Source: Pirellula sp. SH-Sr6A
GTDB taxonomy: Bacteria > Planctomycetota > Planctomycetia > Pirellulales > Pirellulaceae
Reading direction: 5' to 3'
NCBI RefSeq assembly: GCF_001610875.1
Contig: NZ_CP011272.1
Location: 4,569,988-4,633,987, forward strand
DNA length: 64,000 nt
Shown: positions 44,879-54,100 of the stretch, in pieces
Layout: each line of letters begins with the position of its first letter
How positions within the stretch are numbered: position 1 is the first letter of the stretch
The notes under the pieces: model-generated
The model's input: the letters and a program-made list of their open reading frames with translations, nothing else
Told to the model about the DNA's origin: nothing
Databases searched by the model: none
Position numbers and translations under genes: made by a program

Positions 44879-46189
44879 ATGGCTTACTTTCCCGAAATCT
44901 CCAAGATCCAGTACGAAGGCCCCAAAAGCCGGAATCCTCTCGCATTCCGTTGGTACAACCCCGATGAAATCATCGAAGGGAAAACGATGAAGGACCACTT
45001 GCGGTTCAGCATCGTCTATTGGCACACCATGCGAGGTACGGGGTCGGACCCGTTTGGCCCCGGTACCGCTGTTCGGCCTTGGGACGATGGTTCCAATTCC
45101 GTGGAAAACGCGCTGAAGCGTGTGGAAGTGGCGTTCGAGCTCTTTCAGAAACTGGACGCCCCGTACTACGCTTTCCACGACCGGGACGTCGCTCCGGAAG
45201 GGGAATCCCTCCGTGAAACCAACGCGAACTTTGACAAGATCGCCGACGCCCTTCTCGCGCACCAAAAAGGGACCGGAGTGAAGCTGCTGTGGGGGACAGC
45301 GAACATGTTCAGCAACCCTCGCTTTATGCACGGGGCTGGCACGAGCTGCAACGCAGAAGTCTTCGCTTATGCGGCCGCACAAGTCAAAAAGGCAATGGAA
45401 GTCACCCACCGGCTCGGCGGAGAGAACTATGTCTTCTGGGGTGGACGCGAAGGATACCAATGCCTCTACAACACCGATATGAAACGAGAGCTGGACCATT
45501 TGGCCAAGCTGCTCCATATGGCCGTCGACTATGCAAAGAAGATCGGATTCAAGGGCCAGTTCTTGATCGAGCCCAAACCTAAGGAGCCGACCAAGCACCA
45601 ATACGACAGCGACGCGGCAGCCTGCCTCAATTTCCTCCGCGCCTACGATTTGCTCCCTTACTTCAAACTCAATCTCGAGACCAACCACGCAACCTTGGCC
45701 GGTCACACCATGATGCATGAAATGGATTACTCCGGCATGCAGGGAGTCCTCGGTTCACTCGACGCCAACACCGGCGACTTGCTCCTCGGATGGGATACCG
45801 ACCAATTCCCCACCGACTACTACTTGACCGCCCAAACCATGCTGATGGTGCTCAAGTACGGTGGATTCACGACAGGCGGTGTGAACTTTGACGCGAAGGT
45901 GAGACGCGAGAGCTTTGAGCCGATCGACCTCTTCCATGCACACGTCGGTGGAATGGACGCATTCGCGCGAGGTCTGCGCATCGCCGCCGAAATCCGCAAA
46001 GAAGGCCTTCTCGACTCCTTCGTCAAGAATCGCTATCGAAGCTGGGACAGCGGGATCGGAGCCGAGATCGAAGCCGGCAAAGCGGACTTCGCCTCTCTCG
46101 AGAAGTACATGCTCGAAAAAGGGGAACCCGCGGCCAACGAAAGTGGTCGCCAAGAGATGCTCGAAAACATTTTCAATCTCTACATCTAG
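44879..46189 (+). CDS. xylA: Xylose isomerase
   Basis: 436 residues, class II length. Interconverts D-xylose and D-xylulose with two divalent metals. FHDRD holds the active-site His. [13 protein letters not shown] and [15 protein letters not shown] carry metal ligands, and WDTDQFPTD gives the C-terminal ligands. The ATG at 44879 is the family start [14 protein letters not shown]. No xylulokinase or xylose transporter gene is near, so it is not in a classical xyl operon. Confidence 0.97.
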   Translation: MAYFPEISKIQYEGPKSRNPLAFRWYNPDEIIEGKTMKDHLRFSIVYWHTMRGTGSDPFGPGTAVRPWDDGSNSVENALKRVEVAFELFQKLDAPYYAFHDRDVAPEGESLRETNANFDKIADALLAHQKGTGVKLLWGTANMFSNPRFMHGAGTSCNAEVFAYAAAQVKKAMEVTHRLGGENYVFWGGREGYQCLYNTDMKRELDHLAKLLHMAVDYAKKIGFKGQFLIEPKPKEPTKHQYDSDAAACLNFLRAYDLLPYFKLNLETNHATLAGHTMMHEMDYSGMQGVLGSLDANTGDLLLGWDTDQFPTDYYLTAQTMLMVLKYGGFTTGGVNFDAKVRRESFEPIDLFHAHVGGMDAFARGLRIAAEIRKEGLLDSFVKNRYRSWDSGIGAEIEAGKADFASLEKYMLEKGEPAANESGRQEMLENIFNLYI

Positions 46190-46248
46190 ATCGAGCGAAC
46201 GCCACATCTAGCGATCGCCTCGCCCCGAAAAGTAATCTGGATCATCAT

Positions 46249-46279
46249 GCAGGAGCAGTCGTCCGCGACTGGCTCCTGC
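46249..46279. terminator. Hairpin between convergent xylA and hypothetical gene
   Basis: GCAGGAGC-AGTCG (46249-46261) pairs with CGACT-G-GCTCCTGC (46266-46279), a 13-bp stem with one bulge and a 4-base TCCG loop. There is no T-tract on either strand, so it may be a weak bidirectional or Rho-assisted end. The rest of the 255-base gap holds nothing recognisable. Confidence 0.45.
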
Positions 46280-46444
46280 CCCAGCGGAGTCGCACTCTCC
46301 CAATGGCGGACGAGCCCCCCAGCGGTTCGCGCCCCCCCTTTCTGGTCGCATCCAGAAACCACCAGCTTGTTTGAGAGTCCATCCGGCGATCCCACGCCAT
46401 GCTCAAGCGCATCTTCACGAACGCGCCGATGGAAACCGAACGTC

Positions 46445-46894
46445 TCAAGCCTCTAACGACTGCAACATGCTGATGAGCATCGCCTGAAAGACTTGCTCCA
46501 ATGTCATGAAGTCTCGATCTTCCGCTTGGATTTGAACGAGATAGGTTTTGCGATCCACGGTGAAGGCGATCAAGCGCGACGTCACGAGCAGATCGAGAAA
46601 GTAAAACTGCAAATCGGCTCCACGGCTATCCTGCAGCACTTCGCCTCGAAAAGTGAGTTGTGGATCGAACGGTTGCTGCTCCACCTCTTCGTATTCGGCC
46701 ATCATCGCAGCAGCGCTGCTCTCCACGGCCGACCGGGGGGACACATTCCACGGGTACTCGCTGACGGTCATGAAAGCCGAAGTGGGGCTTTCCAAGGTGA
46801 AGCCAGTTGTTTGGCCATCCTCCGTATCCTCGATGAGGTTCCAATTCTCCGGATACATGCACCGAAGACCGATCCCTTGGTATATCTTGGTCAT
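46445..46894 (-). CDS. Hypothetical cytosolic protein paired with the prenyltransferase-like gene
   Basis: 149 residues from the ATG at 46894 (MTKIYQGIGLRCMYPENWNLI), which overlaps the upstream gene's stop as ATGA. The start resembles small planctomycete proteins with an FxYPxxWxL motif, possibly related to Mog1/PsbP-like folds that recognise partners. No catalytic residue is visible and there is no signal peptide. Coupling to the cyclase-fold protein suggests a shared process, unknown. Confidence 0.65.
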   Translation of the reverse strand: MTKIYQGIGLRCMYPENWNLIEDTEDGQTTGFTLESPTSAFMTVSEYPWNVSPRSAVESSAAAMMAEYEEVEQQPFDPQLTFRGEVLQDSRGADLQFYFLDLLVTSRLIAFTVDRKTYLVQIQAEDRDFMTLEQVFQAMLISMLQSLEA

Positions 46895-48480
46895 TCTCCG
46901 CTCATTCGATTCAATGGTAGGTGTCGGTAATACGTCTCCAAACAGTAGATGGAGAAGCATGTTGAATAGAGCCTACCCCCTCCACCTTCGTGTGGATCGT
47001 CCTGAGCGGACCAGCTCCCGCGGTTGGGGCCCGACTTTTCTTGCAACGCCGGCAATTCTACTTTCATGGCGTCATTCCAACGACGCCAATATTCCCCGCC
47101 GACGTGATGCAACGAGGTGGTTGCATAGTACCAATAGTAAAACGATCGCCGATCCGGGGCTTGTGCAATCGGATTGCTGCAAAGGAGTTCGCACCCCTCT
47201 TGGATCCGCTTGTCCGTCGCGCTCCATCCCAAATACAGTCGGCACAACATGCCTTCAGCGGTCATGGCGGGAGTGCCCACCGAATAACGTTGATACGCGT
47301 ATCGCTCCCCATCCGGAGCCTTGGCCGTCCCTCTGCCGGATCGCTGAACCAAATCGAGGAATTGGTGGACGTTCTCCAGCGTGCTGCTATCGACGAGCAG
47401 GCCACCCATGCGAGCGCTCATGAGCGCCATCACGTACCACCCCGTCACGCTCATATCACCGGGTTCCTTGGGGTTGTATCGCCATCCACCATCCTTGGCC
47501 TGGGCCATTTGCGCGTACTGAATGGAACGCATGGCGATCGACTCGAGTTGGGGATCTCCGGTCATGCCGTAAAGCTCGCAAATTGCGATACTGCACTGAG
47601 CCTGCGCGTAGGTCCGTTGATTCCCCGAAGCCCGCTTTGCAAAAAAACCGTCTTCATCCTGCTGCGCGATCAAGAAGTCGAGACCGCGTTTCACCTGAAA
47701 CTGGTACTCTCCAGATTGATGGGTGTTCCCCGCCCCTAGAAATGCCAACATCGCCATCGCGGTAGCCGCGGGCTTGTTCTCGGTCGTCGCACCTCCCTTG
47801 TAGGGTCCCACCAACGACCAGGAACCGTCGGATCGCTGCTGCTTGGCGAGCCAATCGAGCCCGGCAGCGACCGCATCTTCGGTCCCTTGGGTCCCACCAT
47901 AGGCTTTGAGAAGCGTTTCCTTGAGAATTCCCGTTCGCCCTTTCAACCCGCCGAGAACGGGAGAATCCAACGCCAAATCGTTGGCCGCCACGTCCGTGGG
48001 AAGGGCGGGGGTCGCCAAATCGAGGTTCAAGCTATCGAGACTGATGGCATCCGGCAGATTCTCCAGCATCTCGGAGTCCTCCGCCGAGGGGTTGATTTCG
48101 AACGCCGTCAAATCGTCCTCTCCGTTGGTGTCGGAGGATGTCCCAGAGAGAATGGTGATGGAATCCCCGATTTTTTCAGCGATCGGAACGATTGCCAGCA
48201 ACAAAATAATGGCGAGGTGGACGATCAAACTCGTCAGCCAAGAGGGGGTTTCCTGCAGACCAAAACGGACCCACAGTTTTTCCCGCCAAGTCAGTTCATC
48301 CTCTCGATCTTCTTCCCCGTCCATCTGAGACGTTTCCGCTGGGCTGCTGCCCCCGGGGACGGTTCTCGTGCCGTCAATTTTAGCCACCGGCGGCGGAGCC
48401 AGGCGAGGAGAAGCAGCGGGGGGTGGGACCGGCATTCGAGGTGGTTGGAGCGAGGCCGGGTCGGAAGCTGATTTGGACAC
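46891..48480 (-). CDS. Membrane-anchored prenyltransferase/squalene-oxidase repeat protein
   Basis: 529 residues. A Pro/Ala-rich cytoplasmic N-terminus leads to one transmembrane helix (SWLTSLIVHLAIILLLAIVP). A ~90-residue linker and then a toroid-fold domain follow, with repeats of the GLDWLAKQQRSDGSWSL, GLDFLIAQQDEDGFF and AQAKDGGWRYNP kind, the QxxDGSW pattern of squalene cyclases and prenyltransferase beta subunits. The catalytic DxDD of squalene-hopene cyclase is not seen. It is more likely a binding or structural relative on the far side of the membrane, as in other planctomycete proteins of this type. The gene downstream is coupled by ATGA. Confidence 0.78.
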   Translation of the reverse strand: MSKSASDPASLQPPRMPVPPPAASPRLAPPPVAKIDGTRTVPGGSSPAETSQMDGEEDREDELTWREKLWVRFGLQETPSWLTSLIVHLAIILLLAIVPIAEKIGDSITILSGTSSDTNGEDDLTAFEINPSAEDSEMLENLPDAISLDSLNLDLATPALPTDVAANDLALDSPVLGGLKGRTGILKETLLKAYGGTQGTEDAVAAGLDWLAKQQRSDGSWSLVGPYKGGATTENKPAATAMAMLAFLGAGNTHQSGEYQFQVKRGLDFLIAQQDEDGFFAKRASGNQRTYAQAQCSIAICELYGMTGDPQLESIAMRSIQYAQMAQAKDGGWRYNPKEPGDMSVTGWYVMALMSARMGGLLVDSSTLENVHQFLDLVQRSGRGTAKAPDGERYAYQRYSVGTPAMTAEGMLCRLYLGWSATDKRIQEGCELLCSNPIAQAPDRRSFYYWYYATTSLHHVGGEYWRRWNDAMKVELPALQEKSGPNRGSWSAQDDPHEGGGGRLYSTCFSIYCLETYYRHLPLNRMSGE

Positions 48481-48602
48481 GTTCGTACGACCTCTCGGTG
48501 CGTTTACTTACTGGAAAAGGTCAATCGGCATGCAACAAACGCCGATAGCGGTAATTCTCGTACGCCCGGCGCCCCCGAATTCATCCACATCGTCGATTAT
48601 AT

Positions 48603-48628
48603 GGTTTTTCCCGCATCCGGGAAAAACC
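48603..48628. promoter_or_regulatory. Perfect 11-bp inverted repeat in divergent promoter region
   Basis: GGTTTTTCCCG (48603-48613) and CGGGAAAAACC (48618-48628) are perfect inverted repeats around a CATC loop. They lie between the start at 48480 (minus) and the promoter at 48658 (plus). Either a dimeric-repressor operator or a hairpin in the minus-strand leader is possible. Confidence 0.5.
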
Positions 48629-48657
48629 GCGACCCGAATTGTGTTAGCAATTGCGGC

Positions 48658-48686
48658 TTGTCGGCCAACTCGCCCCTCGCTACAAT
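48658..48686 (+). promoter_or_regulatory. Strong sigma70-like promoter for the small basic protein gene
   Basis: TTGTCG (48658-48663), 17-base spacer, TACAAT (48681-48686). Transcription would start near 48693, about 38 bases before the ATG at 48732. Confidence 0.7.
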
Positions 48687-48731
48687 CCTCACCCTTCGAA
48701 CGCAGCTAATGTCCACTAGGAGTTGATTTCC

Positions 48732-48956
48732 ATGACCCTCGACAAGAGCTTGAAGGTCCGTGCAGGATCGATCAAGACCCGAAATGTGCTCACCCGAGCC
48801 GAGCGAATCAAACGATTGCAGGACATCGACAAGTGGTCCGAAGATAGCATCGTCGTCGGCATGGCCAAGGTCCGCGTCCCCAAGATCTCTTTGAAGAAAA
48901 AGAAGAAGGTCAAAAAAGAGGACGAGGCAGACGACAAGAAGAAAAAGAAGAAGTAG
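48732..48956 (+). CDS. Small basic protein (TIGR04137-like), possibly ribosome-associated
   Basis: 74 residues from the ATG at 48732, preceded by AGGAG 9 bases upstream and the promoter at 48658-48686. It begins MTLDKSLKVRAGSIKTRNVLTRAERIKRL, the pattern of the planctomycete/verrucomicrobial small basic family TIGR04137, and ends in a long Lys run (KKKKKVKKEDEADDKKKKKK). Its abundance signals (good promoter, good ribosome site, monocistronic) fit a housekeeping role. The cellular role is not established. A hairpin follows at 48958-48984. Confidence 0.78.
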   Translation: MTLDKSLKVRAGSIKTRNVLTRAERIKRLQDIDKWSEDSIVVGMAKVRVPKISLKKKKKVKKEDEADDKKKKKK

Positions 48957-48957
48957 T

Positions 48958-48984
48958 CCATCGGCTCCTTGCAGAGTCCGATGG
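48958..48984 (+). terminator. Hairpin just downstream of the small basic protein gene
   Basis: CCATCGG-CTC (48958-48967) pairs with GAG-T-CCGATGG (48974-48984), with one bulged T and a 6-base loop. Only two T follow, so termination is likely partial. Confidence 0.45.
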
Positions 48985-49171
48985 TTCCCAGCGCCGCTCG
49001 ATGGTTGGTGGCGCTGGTTCGATCTCTCTTCCTTTCGCTGTCCTCGCTATCTCCGGCTGCAGTGTATCCGAGATGCTAGGTGTGCGGTTGGCGATCCCCG
49101 ATGCGATTCTGGAATCCCACTTAGCGGAGAGATTCCTTCTACGACATGTCGTTTCATCCAAACGCAGATTC

Positions 49172-49199
49172 AAGGTGAGCTTTGTGGCTCACCTTTTTT
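49172..49199 (+). terminator. Strong rho-independent terminator
   Basis: GGTGAGC (49174-49180) pairs with GCTCACC (49187-49193) around a 6-base loop; flanking AA/TT extend the stem to 9 bp. Six T (49194-49199) follow. It lies 216 bases after the small basic protein gene, so that transcript has a long 3' tail or another RNA ends here. The gap to kdsD otherwise has no gene. Confidence 0.8.
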
Positions 49200-49379
49200 C
49201 GTTTCGTGGACGATCGCTTCCGCACTTTGTTCCGACGAGATCTCTGTTGTCTCGCTTCGATTCGGTTTGGTAAGCTACCAGATGCAGATCATCGGAAAGT
49301 TCTGCCTACCCGGTTTTCCAGTACACCGGGTCAATGCGATTTGGATTGTTTTCAACTACGCCAAGGATGGCTATCGATC

Positions 49380-50534
49380 ATGGGACTTCCCGCTCGAAAG
49401 CAAGCGGTCTCGCCGAGCACCCGAAAAAGCAGGCTGGCACGAGGCAAAGACGTGCTCCAGCAAGCGTCTGCTGCCATTCAAGCTACCGCCGAATCTCTCG
49501 ATGAAGATTTTTTGGTCGCGGTCGACAAGATCCTCACCACGCGCGGGAGTGTCATCGTTTGCGGGATCGGGAAAGCAGGCTTGGTAGGCCGCAAGATCTC
49601 GGCGACTTTCGCGTCGACCGGAACACGTTCGCACTTCCTACACCCGTCCGAGGCCGTCCACGGTGACTTGGGAAGCGTCGGCCCCAACGATGTCATGCTC
49701 CTCCTGTCCAACAGCGGCACGACGGAAGAGATCGTTCGCATTCTGCCGTTTGTCAGCCGCCGCGCGGCTGGCTTGATCGCTATCACGAGCGCCGGCAACA
49801 GCCCTCTCGCGAGAGCCGCCGACATCGCCCTCATTCTGCCCCCCTGTCGCGAAGCCTGCCAGCATAATCTCGCGCCCAGCACGAGCACCACCTCCATGTT
49901 GGCGATTGGAGACGCGATCGCTCTCGTCGTGAGCGAAGCGAGAGGCTTCGGCATGCAGGACTTCGCAGAATTACACCCCGCTGGTGCCCTCGGAAAGCGA
50001 CTCGCGAGCGTGGACGAAGCCATGCGTCCGCAATCGGAGTGCCGCCTCGCTCTCTCGTCGCACACGATCCGTCAAATCCTGGTCGACGCCGCTAAACCAG
50101 GCCGTCGGACGGGAGCAGTCATGCTGGTCGACGAAAATGGAGTCCTCGAAGGAATATTCACCGACAGCGATCTGGCAAAGCTGATGGAGCAACGGAAGGA
50201 TCAAGATCTGGATCGACCTATCTCCGAGCGGATGACGAAATCCTTTTCTGCAATCCAATCCGGGGCCCGCCTGAGCGACGCGGTGGATGTCATGGTCGCA
50301 CGCAAGATCAGCGAGCTACCGGTCGTGAACCGCGACGACAAACCCGTAGGGATGATCGACATCACCGACGTGCTGGAAATCGAACACCTTCAAAACATCG
50401 CATTCGCTCCGACGCAGGCGAAGCGAGACGCAGCGAGCGATCCCCAATCCTCACCCCCTGAAGAACAGGATCGCCAGGAAGAAGACTGGGACGCTCCTCC
50501 GTCGTCTCTTCGCATCTTCGGTCGCAAATACTAA
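49380..50534 (+). CDS. kdsD: Arabinose-5-phosphate isomerase (KpsF/GutQ family)
   Basis: 384 residues from the ATG at 49380; a longer frame would extend back over the terminator. The SIS domain has VIVCGIGKAGLVGRKISATFASTGT, LLLSNSGTTEEI and the EAxxHNLAPSTSTT loop. Two CBS domains follow (RQILVDAAKPGRRTGAVMLVDE and SDAVDVMVARKISELPVV). It makes arabinose-5-phosphate from ribulose-5-phosphate, the first Kdo step. A 40-residue acidic/Pro C-terminal tail is extra. kdsC follows after 44 bases and the LptA-like gene overlaps that. Confidence 0.94.
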   Translation: MGLPARKQAVSPSTRKSRLARGKDVLQQASAAIQATAESLDEDFLVAVDKILTTRGSVIVCGIGKAGLVGRKISATFASTGTRSHFLHPSEAVHGDLGSVGPNDVMLLLSNSGTTEEIVRILPFVSRRAAGLIAITSAGNSPLARAADIALILPPCREACQHNLAPSTSTTSMLAIGDAIALVVSEARGFGMQDFAELHPAGALGKRLASVDEAMRPQSECRLALSSHTIRQILVDAAKPGRRTGAVMLVDENGVLEGIFTDSDLAKLMEQRKDQDLDRPISERMTKSFSAIQSGARLSDAVDVMVARKISELPVVNRDDKPVGMIDITDVLEIEHLQNIAFAPTQAKRDAASDPQSSPPEEQDRQEEDWDAPPSSLRIFGRKY

Positions 50535-50578
50535 TCGACATAACAATCTCGATACTCCACAGTCACAAGGCATCCAGA

Positions 50579-51106
50579 GTGGCACCCAAAGATAACGACG
50601 TAGCCAAGCCAATCAAACTGATCCTTTCGGATGTCGACGGCGTCCTGACCGATGGCTCCATCACCATCGACAACGCGGGAATCGAAAGCAAAACCTTTCA
50701 CGTGCGGGACGGACATGCCATTCGACTTTGGTGCAAGGCGGGGTTTCAATTCGGGTTGCTCACCGCGCGCAACTCGCACATCGTCAAAATTCGCGCTGCG
50801 GAACTAGGTATCACGCTGGTCCGCCAAGGTTTTGAAGACAAACTTCCAGCCGCGCGCGAGATGATCCAACAGGCGGGGTGCGAACCGCACGAGGTATGCT
50901 ACATCGGTGATGATCTTCCCGATCTCAGTGTGATGTACGAAGTCGGATTGAGCGCGACCGTAGAGGACGCTGCGTCCGAGGTTCGCCAGAATGCAAAGTG
51001 GGTCATGACCTCCCCGGGAGGACGAGGAGCGATTCGCGAACTGGTCGAGCGATTGCTGAAAGCAAAGGGGTTATGGGATGAGTGCATCCCGAATCGAGTC
51101 TCATGA
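50579..51106 (+). CDS. kdsC: 3-deoxy-D-manno-octulosonate 8-phosphate phosphatase (KdsC-type HAD)
   Basis: 175 residues from GTG at 50579. C0-cap HAD phosphatase: ILSDVDGVLTDG (nucleophile Asp), LLTARNS (Thr motif), the Lys in QGFEDKLPA and YIGDDLPDL (acidic motif). The GxxGxxxxxxH-type substrate loop reads TFHVRDGHAIRLW. It removes phosphate from Kdo-8-P to give Kdo. Between kdsD and the LptA/C-like gene, so all three serve LPS. The stop overlaps the next start as ATGA. Confidence 0.94.
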   Translation: MAPKDNDVAKPIKLILSDVDGVLTDGSITIDNAGIESKTFHVRDGHAIRLWCKAGFQFGLLTARNSHIVKIRAAELGITLVRQGFEDKLPAAREMIQQAGCEPHEVCYIGDDLPDLSVMYEVGLSATVEDAASEVRQNAKWVMTSPGGRGAIRELVERLLKAKGLWDECIPNRVS

Positions 51107-54100
51107 TCTTCTCGCGCGAGTATCTACGAGTCTTTGTTCCCCTAGCGATTTGCTTCGCAGTCTATCACCTCACGTTTGTACCTTGGATCAACCACAAAAC
51201 GCGAAGCACAGAACGACGGTGGTCTGCGGCCGTATTGCCCGATGCCGATGAATGGTGGGACGTCTTTTTTCGCGAAGACTCGTGGCAAAGGAAATCCCCC
51301 CAAGTTCTCACGACCGAAAGCGGAACACTTCTCTACCGAGAGCGGGTCGAGATCAGCGAAACCCGCTGGCATATCAAACCGCTTACCATCCTCATTCCAC
51401 AACGTAGTTCCGGGGCGTCCAAAAGAGCGATCCTCATCTCGAATCCAGAAGGAGCGGAAATCCAGTTCCAACGTCGCCCCGATTGGACCTCCGAGCCTCC
51501 TCCCGTAGAAACCGGTAGGCTGCTCGGACAAATCCAAATCTACTCACCGCCAGTCGAGGGTTCGAGCAATAGCGGACTCCTCATCGAGACCAGCGAAGTC
51601 CGAATCGAAAAGCGTCAGATTTGGACCGACAAAGGGATCAAGATGCAGATGGGAGACTCCCTGATCGAAGGGCACTTTCTCACGATCAATCTCGAACAAA
51701 AACTCTTGAGCACCGAGGAGCCCGTCCCCCCTGGTGTGAAGACTCCGTTCGATGGATTGGAAAGCATGGAATTGACCTACGTCGACCGCGTACGAATCGG
51801 TCTCAAAAACGGAGGTCTTTGGCCGAGCGACAAAATAAAGGATGCGGCACAACGCCCAGCCCATGCAGTGCTGAAATGCGGTGGACGATTCACATTCCAT
51901 TTCCAGCAGTCCGAAGCCATGCTGCGGGGTGGCGTTCACATGGAACATCGCGTCGAAGGCCTTCCGATCGACACGTTCGACTGTGAAGATTTAACCATGC
52001 AAATCGGATTCCACGACGATCCGATCCAACCAGCCCCGGACGCGAGCGAACCTCGCAAACCTTCGCCGTGGAAACTCGATAAACTCACGGCCGTCGGCGC
52101 GCTAGGCAAGACGCCTTCGGATCGCTCTGGGTGGATGAAGCTCCTTGCACCGGGCATGCAAGTCGAAGCGTTGGGCCAGCGGTTGTTTATCGATTTTCTC
52201 AATGGGGAAATCCACCTGAGCAACACCCTGCCTCTCACCGTCGCCCAAGAATCCTCGCCAGTCTATTTACGACGCGAGAACATGCAGGTTTGGGCTCCCG
52301 AAATCCTCTTCGGCAACCCGAAACTCTTTCAGAAGTCCAACACCGGCGCTACAGCTCCCATCGACCGACTCGGAACCGTGGTCGCCAGCGGTCCCGGTGT
52401 CGCACAAATGGAATCCGAGCGCGAGACGTGGAAACTCTCCTGGGGCCAAAAACTGCTCGTCCGCCCCTCTGATCAACTCGATGTCGTTTCGATCGTCGGG
52501 AGCGCCAACATCAACAACTCCACGCAGGGTACATTCGTCGCCGACAAGCTCGACCTGTGGCTTCGCCCGACCGATCAAAACCGGATCGCGAAACTCCAAC
52601 GCTTTTACTTGAATGAGCCCGTTCCAAGGTGGCTCCCCGAAGCGATGACGGCATCAGGAGATGTACGGGTGGAATCGCCCCAACTCATCGCTCATGTGCA
52701 GAAAATGAATCTCAAATTCCGATATCCGGAATCCGACTCCGAGCTTGCGCTCGCATCGTCGACTTCCTCATCCCAATCCGGCCCAACCCCTTCGGCTCTA
52801 CCACAGCTTCCTGCGCAGTTCCCACAGCCCTCCATCGGAGCCGGCGGCAATGCGAATCCCAATGTCGTTCGTCAACCGACGAATCTCTTAAGCGGAGGGG
52901 CAGCCTCGGTGCAAGATATTGTTCCGCCACCACGTCCCGATCCCCTGTCCGTTGCTGCGAACTCTCTCGACATGGTCGTCAAGAGCGTAGGCAAGAAAAG
53001 TTCCGTCGAAGGTCTTTCGCTCGAAGGTCCCTTTGAAATGCGGAAGGAAATGCTCGACAGCGCTAGCCCTTGGCCCTTCACCGCATCAGGAAAGCAACTT
53101 CGGATGATCGAAGTCGCTCCGGAGACAATGGATCTGTACATTATGGGCGAACCTGCGCGTATCACGGTCGGACGCGGAGAAGTGGTCGCACCAGAGCTGA
53201 AACTGACGCAAAGCGAAAATGTATTTCATATCGATCACCCCGGCGAATTGGTTATCCCCCCGGAAGCCATCCCGCTTCAACCGGAGACGCCTGGTGCAGC
53301 AACCCTCGTCAGCGTCCCTGGATTGGGACTCCCCAACACCCTTTCGAACGGCTCTCCTTCCCCCACCGCCAACTCCTCTCTCGTGAAGTGGCTGGAGCCT
53401 CCTCGGCTTCGTTGGGGAGAGCGGATGACGTTCGACGGCAAGATCGCGAGGTTCGGCGGAGGAGTCGATCTCACGTGCCGGATTCAATCTGCCGCCGACA
53501 CGATTTCTCATATCTTCGTCCAGTCGCGATCCCTATCGGTCGAGATGGCACAGGCGATCGCACTCCAGCCGACGAGGACGCCTGGAGGACCGAAAGCTCA
53601 AGTCGAGATCATCCGATTCGAAGAAGATGTCGACATCAAAATGGCCGAAACCGACTTGGCGATGCAGCGTCGCTCTGCGGAACATATGAGGCTGCCACGA
53701 CTCGACATCTATGCCCCAACGCAAACCTTTTTGGGTTACGGACCCGGTGAAGTCTGGAGTCGACGTTATGCGATGACCGCAAGTCTACCCGCTTTTGGAA
53801 CCCCGGCCACGACGACTTCGTCGAAGACCAACACCCTCCAATGCTTGCACCTGAGCTTCACCGGCCGCCTAGAAGGGGACCTGCGAACGAAGAAAGCAAG
53901 TTTCTTTGACCGTATCGATGCGCTGATGGGCCCGATCGCATCTTGGGAGGACCAAGTCAACGTGCATCGCGCTGAACGCCTTGGAAAAAACCAAACACGA
54001 CTCAGCGCGGATCAACTCAATTTGTTCGATGGAGGCGAGTTAAGCTACAACCAGATCTCCCCGAGCAATCGTGGCGAGGCCCCCCCTCCCGCCTGGGAGC

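Noticed and set aside
49001-49273. 90-codon plus-strand frame after the small basic protein gene
   Set aside because: It runs through the strong terminator at 49172-49199 and has no domain.
49182-49379. Upstream extension of kdsD from 49182
   Set aside because: It would start inside the terminator and adds 66 residues with no similarity to KpsF; the ATG at 49380 is preferred.
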